From Eustoma russellianum (Eukaryota; Streptophyta; Magnoliopsida; Gentianales; Gentianaceae), in contig AP025069.1 of assembly GCA_036186865.1 (NCBI GenBank), positions 19,978,122 to 20,042,121 of the forward strand: a DNA stretch of 64,000 nt, in the 5' to 3' direction. The position numbers were made by a program, and so were the translations under genes. This document shows positions 19,906-31,900 of the stretch, piece by piece (the first letter of the stretch is position 1; every line of letters starts with the position of its first letter). The notes beneath the pieces are model-generated. The model was not told the DNA's origin. It ran no database searches and saw only the letters and a list, made by a program, of their open reading frames with translations.

Positions 19906-22900
19906 GTAAATTTTATTGTTCCTTCTTCATCTTCTTGATTGTCCTTGTTGTTTTTGTTATTCAATTCAGATCTTGTGTTTGTTTGTCTACTTCAATTTGG
20001 ATTTGTTTCTTGGATGTGAGAATTGCCGGGATTGTCATGTCGTTACTCTGTTTTAGAGGGGGTGAAATTGGGTTGAGCTAAATTGGATTCTTTTATGATT
20101 TATTGCTACAGATCTGTATGAGATTTGCGCCGTATTGTTGTTATATTACAATGTTTGGGTTTCTCGTATTGTTGTTAATTTTCTTGATTCTTTTGAATTA
20201 TAATTGGAAAGTTAACTTGAGTTTTTTTTTTGGTTTGTTTTGATTATGCAGCTCGAAGGAGAAGCCCACTCTAGGGTAAGCCTCTTTCTTCTGTCTGGGG
20301 TGGTGTAGTTTTCAGATTCGTTGGTCGATAGGAAGTATTTGTATATTTCTTATATGCTTCTGTTTCTATTTGATGGTTTATCTGCTGCTTATATATTTCT
20401 TTTGTCATATTTGACTTAGTATTTCCTAACCATGTGGTTTGCAGCTTGCTTGTTAAAATGAAAATTGGATCTGTAAAATTTGGTGGTCGTAAGGCAATAA
20501 AGATTGTAGGGTATCAAGAGAGCTAGAGGTAGGAAACTGCCTTGCTGTGTGCCTTGTCTGCGTTTCTTTTATTCTATGCTGGAAGTTGAGTTTCCATCAA
20601 GCAGTACTTATTATTGTGGACAAACATATGGAGCTAATGAAATTGTTGCGTTTTCACGTTTACCCTTTTTCCTCCTTCTGTCCGCTCAGATTTTGGAATG
20701 AAATTGTTTAGTATCGTCAGCCTTTTAACTATTCAAAGAAAACAAAATTTAATGTGGTATATCATGCAGAAAATTTATGCAAGTGGAAAGTTCAACTTCT
20801 ATATGTTTAGTTTCTATTAGTTGGTGTCGTAAACTTAAACTCGAAGCACAAGGTTATCCACCAGGCAAGTTAAGTAGTGTCTAAAATCATTACAGATTAT
20901 TGCCAAAGAGTTTGCATTACTTGGTTTTCTTAAATAAAATAAATGAATAAACACTCCTTCATGCTCCTCAAACATCATGCCTATCTCATTTTTAAAGTAT
21001 CCCTCTTTTTCTAGTGGTACGCGGATTAAGACCCGCAAACGGAATATATCTGCGCCATTGGACCCTGCAGGATTTGCGGATGCAGTGGTCCAGATTTACC
21101 TAGATAATGCCGGTGATTTGGTAATCAACAATCCGCTACTAAAGTCTTTTTTCCACTTACTTTGGTGCATCACATGGTTGTGCATGACCACAGGATTTTT
21201 ATGATGGTTTTTGCAGGAACTTATTGCTAAGAGCATTGAGTCTTCAGACCTGAACTTCTCGAGATACGGTGATACGTTTTTTGAGGCAAGTTTCTTTGTT
21301 CAAGTGGAAGTTTCATGTCTTTCGTTCCTTAAATATCTCTGTCACTTCCATCCGTAGCTATTGAGTAGTTGTGGTTAAAGAAAAGATGGATAGCATAAGT
21401 GGCTGCTTTCTGAGATGTTTGCTCTAAGCTTATATCCTAGAGCACTTATTGCTGTTTTCTTGTTTTTATAGTAAGAAAAATGATTCATTAGAAAGAAAGA
21501 TAATTTCTTGATGGCGACCCTAGTCTGGAAAGAAAATCATGGTTAAAAAAAATGCTTTAAGACCTTTGATGGTACTTTTGTAACTTTTTATTTGTAGTTG
21601 TTCTTGTACGTTTATAAGACATGTAAAATCTATTAGTGTTAATAAAGTCCCTCATTTTTCATGCATATAATAAGGCTCTTAGTGTCTCTTGGTGCATTTA
21701 TTTGTACCTTATCCATTATAATACTGTTTATCTCATTTGGTATATTAACAGTGTACAAAAATTTCAGCTTTAGGCTTGACCTAACATGAAGTTGGTCCTT
21801 TAAGCTAAAACTTGTATATTGTTATAGGTTGCTTGCTGAATTTAGGCCCTTCCCTATTCACTAGTTGTCATCCTCATGTGCCTAGTTCTAAAGGAGACTT
21901 TGTCAACCTCTTGAAATAGGTGCATCTGTTGCAGTATCATTCTTCTAATAGCCTATCCCTGTAAGGGCTGGTTGTCTTGCAGATCTTTTCATTCCCTCAA
22001 AATTCATAGGTGATTGTATTGTAGATAAATATTTTCTCTGTTGATAGGTCATTCTTTTGATTGATGTATAATTTCTATTTTATGACTTGTAGGAAAGGTA
22101 AAGAGTTTATAAGGACTATAAAGTGATCATATGAGAAAGTTTAATAATGCGACACTGTCTTATACTAATGGATACTCGTATCCGACATATAAGATTGAGA
22201 ACACAAATGCTTACAGAACCCAAGGTAAAATAGTAGAACTTGAAGGAACCTAAGCATGCAGAGTTCAAAAAAGTAATATCAGAGTAAGAAGTCTTAAGAA
22301 ATTCAAGTGGTGATGTAAATAAAGTATGAGAGGATGTGACGGTAAAGATAAAGAAAATAGCGAGAAATTTACTTGGCGAGTCAAAAAGTCAAGCACCTGT
22401 AAATAAGGAATCTTGGTGGTAGAAAGGAGAAGTGCAAGACAAAATAAAAGCCGTGAGAACTAGTTTTAAGGCAGTTCAACATTCCAGGAATCTAGAAAAT
22501 TAGAAAAAATACAGCCTGGCTAAGAAAGAAGCTAAACAGAGTATATGTGAAGCCGAATCCAAGGCGTTTGAAGATTTTTATAAGCGGTTGGACACAAGAA
22601 GGTGAAAGAGACGTGTATAAAATTTTTAGAGCGAGAGAAAGGAAGACAAGAGATTTGACTCAAGTTAAATGCATTAGAGAGGGGGAGATAGTAAGGTTTT
22701 AGTAGAGGAAAGGGCAGTAAAAGATAAATGGAGAAGATACTTTGAGTTTTTGAGAAACTTTTTAATGAACCAGTGCAAGATGAATTCGTAATAGATGAGT
22801 TATGTAAATCTGAATAGTATATAAACATAACATATAGTAGAAGAATTTGATTAACAGAGATATAAGATGCTTTGAAAATGATGAAAAATGGTAAAACGAT

Positions 22901-25900
22901 TGAACTCGACGGTATTCCAATTGACATTTGAGAATGCCTACGGAAAGAAAATATTGTCTGCCCACTACTTACCCTCCCCAGACCCTAACGATAGCTTTTG
23001 CTGTCGTCGGAATATACTGGGTACGGATGATGATGATGATGATGATAATGACACATCTTTTTAACAAGATTGTGAAAACCGGAAAGATGTCGGATCAGTG
23101 GAGGAAAAGCAATTTAGTATCTCTGTATAAAAACAAATGATATATACAAGATTGTGCAAATTATAGAGGAATTAAGTTAATGAGCCACACAATGAAGCTC
23201 TAGTAGCGAGTGATTGGGAAAAGATTTCGCAAAGAGACTAGTATATCTGAAAATCAATTTGGATTTATGCCGGATAGGTCAACAATAGTGGCTATTCATT
23301 TCTTGAGAAAAATTATTAGAGAGGTGTTGAGAGAAGAAACTGGATTTGCATATGGTTTTCAATAACTTGGAAAAGACATGATAGAATTCCATGAGAGATG
23401 ATGTGGAGAGTGCTTGAAAAAAGGCGTTAGAGTAGCATATATAAAGATTATCGAAGACATGTATGAAAGTCCGATGACAAGTGTAAGGACTATAGGAGTA
23501 CTAAGTCCAGAGTTCCCTATTACAATATGTCTACACCAAGGATTTGCATTAAGTCTATATTTTGTGTTGACTAAATCCCTTCACTAGTACATTAGCACCC
23601 CATATTCCTATTATTGTGTCGTGTCTGTAGGTGCATATAGAGCCGGGGGTCTCACTGGAAGCAAGCTCTCTGTCCCTTGGGATGGAGGTATTGTTTGTAT
23701 GTCTCTCACTCTCTCCAGACCCCAGCGATAGTTTTTTCTGTTGTTGGGATATACAAGGTATGATTGTTGTTGTTGTTGTATACTTTAGTTCAATCGACAC
23801 ATTCAAGATAGAGTTTTGTTGACCATGTTATTTGCGGAGGACTTTGTATTGGTGGATGATACTAGTGAAGGAGTCAATGTTAAACTAAAATGGTAACAGA
23901 AGATAGTAGAGGAAAATGACTTTAAATCGACTCGAAAGAATATAAAGTATATACAATTAATTTTAGCAACTAAAGTATCCAAAAGATTCATTTGAGTGAG
24001 AGTTTTATGTGTTAGAATCTATACTACAGTGGTGTATGAATTGACAAGGACGTGAACCACAGGGTACAAACAGAGTAGTTAATGTGGATAAGTGCGTGAG
24101 GTCTTCTTTGTGATAGGAAAAATACTCTTAAAGCTTAAAGAAATGGTTTACATAACTGCGGTAAAACCCACACTGCTATACAGGTCTGAATTTTGTCAAT
24201 TATGAGCGTGAACAAAGGATGACGTGGCAAACTAAGAATGTTAAGATGTATGTGTGGACATACAAGAAAGGATAAAATAAGAAATGAACATATAAGGAGA
24301 AGAGTGAGAGTGACTATAGATGAGAAATGAGAGAGTCAAGGTTAAGATGGTATGCGCATATGCACACACGTCCTGCAAATGAAGTTGTTAGGCGGTGGAG
24401 ACAATGAATGAGGTGCATTTTATACGTGGGAGAGAGAGACCAAGGAAGACATGTGAGCGACAGTAAAGAAGGATATGGTTTATATGACAAGAGGACATCA
24501 TATGGTTAGTGATAGAGCACTGTGGAGACAATTGATTTAGGTAGCCGTTGTCATGCAGATGTTATAAGATTTAAATGAGAATTTAGTAACTTAGACCGAA
24601 TTAATTGTTAAGATGATGTGATATTTTTGAAAGACGTATATTCTAAAGACGCATATTATGTATTAGGTAGTAGAAGACACACGAGGAATGTAGGTTTTAT
24701 GTTACGATTCAAAAAATAAATAAAAATAAAAACAAATAGGTAAAACGCAAAAAAATGATTTATCTACATAGCTGAGCTTATAGTGTAGGAAAGAACTTGG
24801 TTGTTGTATCTAAATGGAATAGAATAGTATTCTTTTATTATTATTTTATCCAACGAAACCAAGTGTCTGGCCTCAGGAGGCTGATTTACTCTTAAGATGT
24901 TGCACTTGCATGAAAAATTTTATCTTGCTGTAACTCTCTATGTGGCGGTAATTTTTCTTTTGATCTCTCCCCTTTGGCGATTGAACATGAGCTGGGGTTT
25001 CTTTTCTCTCTTGTCTTGAAAGCTTCAGCCACTCCTTGGTTTATTTGCTTTGCGGTGCATCTTTTGATGCAAAAGGAGCCATTCCTGATTTTGCGTAGTG
25101 CATGCCCACAGGTTGTGTTTACAGGGGGACGTACACAACCCGGGACAACTAAACCTGATGAAGGGGATCACCATCCGTACTCTATAATCGAGTGTGAGGC
25201 TAAGCGGGAACTCATTTTGCCATCTGTGATATACATACAGAAGATTTTGCGGAGGAAACCTTTCCTCATAAAGAATCTTGAAAATGTTATGCAAAGGTTC
25301 TTACAGTCATTGGAACTTTTCGAGGAAAATGAGAACAAGAAGCTTGCTATTTTCACAGCTCTCGCTTTCTCACAGAAATTATCTGGTCTACCGCCTGAGA
25401 CCGTTTTCCAGCCACTGCTCAAAGATAACCTCATCGCCAAAGGACTTGTGCTCTCATTTATCACAGATTTTTTTAAGGAATATCTGACTGATAATAGCCT
25501 TGATGATTTGATTGCAATTTTGAAAAGGGGTAAGATGGAGGATAATCTCCTTGATTTTTTCCCACCTGGAAAGCGCACACCTGAAGCTTTTTCTGAGCAC
25601 TTCACGTAAGTGTTGTACAAGCATTTCAGTTATTCTTATTCCAGCAAATATCTTGTGAAGATGGACTAATTTATGATTCAATCATTCTTTCATGTAAGGG
25701 TGAATATGTACCAAAACATAAAATGACATTCTTGGTTTTCTAGATACATTCTTGCTGAGTACTCCTTTATTTCAGCAAGGAAGGACTTTTGCCCTTGGTT
25801 GAGTACAATGAGAAAAAGATTTTTGAAGCGAGGATGAAGGAAATGAAGTCTGCATTAACAAGCCAAATAGCTGAGGAAGCAGATATGTCTGAAGTCATAG

Positions 25901-28900
25901 AAACTGTGAAACATGTAAAAGATGCCAAGTTTCCTGAGATTGAGGTGGTGCGGATTTTGTGGGATGTTTTGATGGATGCTGTTCAGTGGTCTGGGAAGAA
26001 CCAACAACAGAATGCAAATGCAGCTCTTCGTCAGGTAGGTCTAATGGATCATAAGTCATAACTAGTCTGCAAGAGTGATGTTAGTTCTCTTTTCTGAAGC
26101 TGCAGATTGATTTACCAGTCGGCCGGTTCATTAGTCACTAGCGCAAGATCAATCGCTACAAGGTCATGTAGCGTAGCAACCTCCTGGAAGCGCAGCCGAG
26201 GCGCTTGAAGCGCGCGAGGCGCACATAGCGCACGTAGCGCGCGCTTCAGTAATTTCAGTTTTTTTTTTTAAAAAAATAGTAATTTCGGTTATCAAAATAA
26301 AAAAAAGAAAAACTAAATAATAAAGCTAAACTACAATCCCATCAAAAAAACCTACCGTCTAAAAAGAAAAGTCGACATCAAAAGTCGACGACATCCCATT
26401 CTGAAAACAAAAAAGTCGACATCACTATCTACCCCTTCTCTAACCACCACCGGCACTACCACTCTCCGACGCCATCAGTCACCACCGGCGCAGTCTCTTC
26501 TTCTCTTGTACTCTCGATCTCTCTTCATATACAAAGCAGAGTACCCGAGCAAGTTTTTGAGGAGACGCCAAAAACTTGCTCGGATACTCTGCTTTGTATA
26601 TGAAGTTTGAACAATTTGAACAATTGTTTTTATGTTCTATCTATGTTTTAATTATATCTATGCTTAAACTTTTTGAACAATTATGAAATTTTATACTATG
26701 TTTATGTTGTTACCTAATATTTTAGTTTATTAGTTGTCTATGCGCCTCGGATGTGTGTAGCGTGCGCTACGGCGCTTTGCGCTACACGCTACAAAAATTT
26801 AGCCGTCGCGCTATTGACAACACTGTTAGTCACTTTAGTGTTTCGTTTTTGATTCGTCCTCTCCAGCGTAATTTTAAAAGGGAATGCTTTCTTTCCTCCT
26901 GGTATTGAGGTGGTATTCTGTCACTTGGATACTTTAACCCCATTAATCCTTAAACTATTTATGAGATGAGTAGCTGCTAGAAAGGTTGCCTCCCAGGAGG
27001 ATTTAGGTACTTTTTGGAACATGAAGTTGATTTGCATGATAGATTTAAAAGATGCTAAGCTGGAATGTTCTTAAAGAGATCTTGAGAGAAGAAGCAAGAT
27101 TTGTATGTGATTTTCATTGACTTGGAAAAGACATATAATAAAATTCTACGAGAGATCTTATGGAGAGTGCTGGAAGAGAAAGGTGTTAGAGTAGTCTATA
27201 TAGAAATTATTTAAGACATGTACGAGAACTTGATGACAAGTGTAAGGACTCTAAGAGCACTATGCCCAAAGTTCTCTATTAAAATGGGTTTACACCAAGA
27301 ATCCGCATTAAGTCCATATTATTTGCTTTAGTTATGGATGAGTTCGCTCGACACACTCAAGATATAGTTTGTAGAGCTAGTTATTTGTAGATAGCATTAT
27401 GTTGATGAGACTAGCGAAAGAGTCAATACTAAGCTGAAATGTTGGCGGAAGACTCTAGAGGAGGAAGACTTCAAATTGAATCGAAAGAAGACATAATATG
27501 TGATAATTTTACTAACAAAAGAATGACCTTGGAATCTTGTGTGAACTGGAAGGCCGAGAGATTCACTTGAGTGAGAGTTTTAGGTATTTAGTAACTATGC
27601 TACAGAGAGACAGAATAAATGACAAAGATGTGAATCACAAGTTACATGCGGGATGGTTAAAGTGGAGAACTATGTCTTGTCTGAATGTCTTCTTTGTGAT
27701 ATAGAAGTACCTTTACAGCTTAAAGAAAGGTTCTATAGGACGACAGTAAGACCCGTGCTGTTGTATGTTTTGGATGTTGGGCAGTCCATTATGAGAATGA
27801 ACAAAGAATGCGAGTGGCGAAAATTAGAATGTTAAGATAGATGTGTAGAGATACAAGGAAGAATAAAATAAGAAATGAAAATGAGAAAGGTTGGGGTGAT
27901 TCGTATTGATTAAAAGATGAAGTAGAAAAAGATATGATGATATGGGCATGTGCAAATGCATTCTAATCAGATGCACCTGTTAGGCTGTTGGAGACAATGA
28001 AAGAGGTGCATGTCAAATGTGGGAGAGGAAGACTAAAGAAGACATGGATAGAGACAATATGGATATGGTTTATCTGACATTTAGGGATCTTATGGTCAGT
28101 GATAAAGAACAATAAAGACAGTTGATTAATGACGAGGACAAAACCCAACCCTTCAAAAAGTGCCAAAGTATGAGCAACTTGGTCTGTTGTGTTTGACATC
28201 ATCCAGCCTCAGAAGGTCAACGTTGGCCACACTTGGTTCAAATACACAGTCAAGTCGGTGCAGTCCAGGGGCGCAAGGCATCTTTTGGCGTTAACTATGA
28301 TTTTAAGTCAGGGTCAGCCAACCGTTTTAGAAGACAGTGACAGCTAGTCACCTTTGCCACAGTCGACACCTCAGCTATAGTCTCCATCTCGGCCTTAGCC
28401 ACAGACACCGTGTATACCATGGCTGTCACCTCGGTTACAACGAGCACCTCCGTCGTACCCAGCAGGTCGGCTGACTACTTGGCGTCGAAAGCCTTCTACC
28501 TCTGCCTGGCCAATGAGACACCTGCCCGACAGACCCCTGCTAGCGAACAGCTTAGCCATACAACTCGATGCCTGGTGTCATATGACTGCCATGCACAAGC
28601 AGGACATCAGCAGGTCGAGACACACTGCACTTCCCATAGCTCCTCAATATGCATTGGTTGTCCAAACCATACAATAGAAAAAACGGTGCCAACAGACGCA
28701 GTTTCATTGAAGGAGAAAAAAAGCTCCACTTGAGATAAAACTTTCACAAATGAAACAGATTTCTCTAATATTCCAGCGCACAGATATGGTTAAACCCTCA
28801 ATTGACTTGGGTGTCCTAGAGTTTTCCTTGGAATAAAACTCTGGGGCCTCTAACGTTGTTTGACTTGTGCAGAGTTTCGGTAGCAGACTATCTAGTACCG

Positions 28901-31900
28901 AACTACGTTTGTGCAAGGTTTTAGCAGCGCCTTTCATTATTTGGATCAACTCTGTTCCAAATGAAGATCCGGATTTGCCATTTGACGCTAGAAAGAGGGC
29001 CTGATTAGGCCATAGCTCACACCATTCTTCGTTAAAACTCCCATAACATCTCTCTAAAAAAATTACCAGTATGAAGTTGAGGAATCTTCTCACCATCGGA
29101 GATTGAAAGGGCGGCCCCAACCGTTCGTCGAAGCCGGACATCGATGGCAGGCTGGGCGTCCAAATGTTTTTCACAGAGTTATCCACGAAGAGTATGATCA
29201 AGCTTTGAATATGTGGCTCAAAATGTGTGTTTTTTCAAGCCTTGGTTAGATATTTGAAAGGCAAGGCCCAGAAGCACCACATGCTGCTCGAGATTCTTCT
29301 TACAACCATCAAGAGAGGCAAAAGTCTCAAGAATTTTCCTCTTGACCAATGAATGGTTTTATGGCGGATGCTAAGGGTAAAGGTAAAAAATCACATACTA
29401 AACCTTTGCCCCCCAATGAAGAAGCCTTTGGGAGTGAAGTCATGTCACTCCAGGCACGTGGAAAAAGCGCTGTTGTCTTATTACGGTTCAGGTGATTTCG
29501 AGGTTGAGTCATTCCTTGATCGTCTATAGTATATGCGGTCAATGTAAGAAAGCCTTTTTTCTGAAGAGATTGCAGACTATGCTGCTGCAGACAATTTCAA
29601 TGTGTCGAAACAAACACCTATAATAGCATCTTTGACTCTGCGGATCACCTCTTCCAGTTTCAGACTACAATAAGTTTGAAGAATGTTCCTGACGAGCTGA
29701 GGTGTAAAACTTTTCATGTATATCTGAAGGGAAATGCCACTAGATGGTTTCAAGAGTTGCCGTCTCAGTCAATACATTTGTTTTTTGACAACTGGCCTAA
29801 AGGTTCAAGTTACAATTCGTGTCTTGCAAGTCTTTTGTTAAAGAGTAAGTCAAAAACTCTTTTATTACTGAAGAAGACACCTATTGCTATGTCAGCATGT
29901 CTTTTGAGCTAAAAAATACGGGAGTCACTATCACATGGTGGTTGATCTTTGTTCAAGGACTAGATTGGCCGCATCATGGAAGTTTACATTGATTATATGC
30001 TTATCAAAGGCAGGACTCTTGATGTGTTTATCCAAAACTTGAGAGAGGTGTTATCATCCTCAGAGACACCAGGACTTTTGGGGTCCAAAGTAGAATACAT
30101 GGTTTCTGAGGAGGGGTTCAAGTTAACCTTGGCAAATATAAAGTTTTGAAAGCTATGCACCCATCTTGCAACATCAAAGAGGTGCAAAGGCTAATTGGAA
30201 GAATCGCGCTGAACAGATTTCTGTCCAAGTCAACATAAAGATCACTCCTACTCATTTAGATTTGAAGAAAAGAACTATGTTTCAGTGGGAGGACAAGTGT
30301 CAACTGACCTTTGGTGACTTGAAATCCTTCTTGGCCAAGGTGCCAACATTAATTTCGCCAGTCCCTGGCAAAATGCTGTAAATATATTTGGTTGTTTGCC
30401 ACAAAGCTATCCGTTGCTGTTTTGCTCAGAGAGGATGACAACCTGCAAAAGCCAATATATTTTTGAGCAAAGCATTGCATGGACCTGAGGTGAGATATAC
30501 TAATGGTGAGAAGATAGTCTTGACATTGGTCATAGCTGTAAGGAAACTCATGCTCTATCTTGAAGCCCATCCCATTGTGGTCATCATTAATCAACCCTTG
30601 GAGCAAATTTTGTCTATGCATGTGGCATCGGGCTGAGCAACCAAATGGATCGTAGAGTGTGCCAAGTACAACATTGATTATCAACCTCAGGCTTCTATTA
30701 AGGCACAAGCCTTGACAAACGTTATTGTTGAATGGATTTTGATAGAAGATGAGCAGCCCCATGAGAAGCAATAGACCATCTATGTTGATGGGTTTTTTTC
30801 TCGTGATGGCAATGGGGCAGACCTTTTAATCATAAGTCCAAAAGGAGAAGAATTCGAATATGCACTTCGATTCGACTTCGATACTACAAACAATGAAGCC
30901 GAGTACGAAGTATGATTGCCGATTTGAGCCTTGCAAGAAAGCTAGAAAAGCAAACCACACAACGAATTCTCAACTTATTGTGACGCAAGCAAAAGGTGAT
31001 TATGAAGCCAAAGAGGATTAGATGAAGCGATATTTGTTAAATGTCGAGCAACTCAAGGGAATGTTCGAGACTTTTGAAATTGAACATATTACCAAGTCGG
31101 CTAATAAAAGGGCCGATCCACTTTCTCGCCTAGGATAATCCACTTCAACAACGTTAGGCAAAAAGATCGTAGTGGAGCTTATCAAGCACCGAACTTATGA
31201 CGTGTCTGAGGTGCTTCAAGCCGCCTACTGCGTCACTTGGATCGACGAGATCGGTAACTTCTTAAAGCATGATGTTTAGCTGTAGGATCGACATGCAGCA
31301 AAAAAAGGCTGCGCATCAAAGCGGCCAAGTGCGCTCTCTTTAATGAAGTTTTGTATATGAGATCTTTCTCTTATCTATAGCTGAAGTGCGCTTTAGAAGT
31401 GGAAGGAGATTATATTCTTTGAGAGATTCACATGGGAATCTGCAGCAACCTTTCTGGTTGAAGGTCTTTCGCACGCAAGTGTTATCTTTTATATGCCGAT
31501 TTTACGCCAAGACCATTATCTCATGTTATCAAGAAATAATTTCCATCATTAGCCCCTGACCATTTGTTGAATGGGGGATCGTTCTTGTCAGGCCTCTTTC
31601 ACATTTTCCAGGCTTAATTCAGTATTTTCTTGTCGCTATTGACTAATTTACATAGTGGATTGAAGCAGAGCCTTTGATAGTAATGACCGAAAATAATGTG
31701 AAGACATTTTTCTAAAAGCCTATCATTTGCAGTTTTGGATTGCCAAGGGTCTTGGTCTTCGACAATGAGAAACAATTCGCGGAGGATCCTGTCAAAAGCT
31801 GGTGTGTCGTGTTGTAGATAAAACAACACGTCACCTCGGTAACTCATCCTCAAGCTAATGGTTTGGCAGAGTTTGTCTATCGCAATTTGAAGGAAGGTCT

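Larger units (their letters stand above)
22085..24815 (+). mobile_element. LINE, RTE-type, 5'-truncated (intron 4)
   Basis: Decayed reverse transcriptase of a plant RTE-clade LINE lies in sense with the host gene. Landmarks in several frames are the linker before RT (ESWW..EVQDKIKA near 22405-22460), IVKTGKMSDQWRKSNLVSLY near 23070-23130, ISENQFGFMPDRST near 23245-23285, an ADD-like site (LFAEDFVLV near 23830-23855), and the C-terminal RWYAHMHTRPANEVVRRWR near 24350-24405. The 3' end is TTG-rich near 24803-24812. Stops and frameshifts are frequent. Two Au-like SINE pieces are inserted in it. Confidence 0.8.

Noticed and set aside
22532..22965. Minus-strand ORFs of 131 and 67 codons
   Set aside because: Antisense of the LINE reverse transcriptase; Ser/Phe/Leu-rich shadow frames.
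28410..29201. ORFs of 107 and 165 codons inside the Tat-like LTR region
   Set aside because: Located in LTR and leader sequence, with a decayed parallel copy at 32367; chance open frames in GC-richer LTR DNA.
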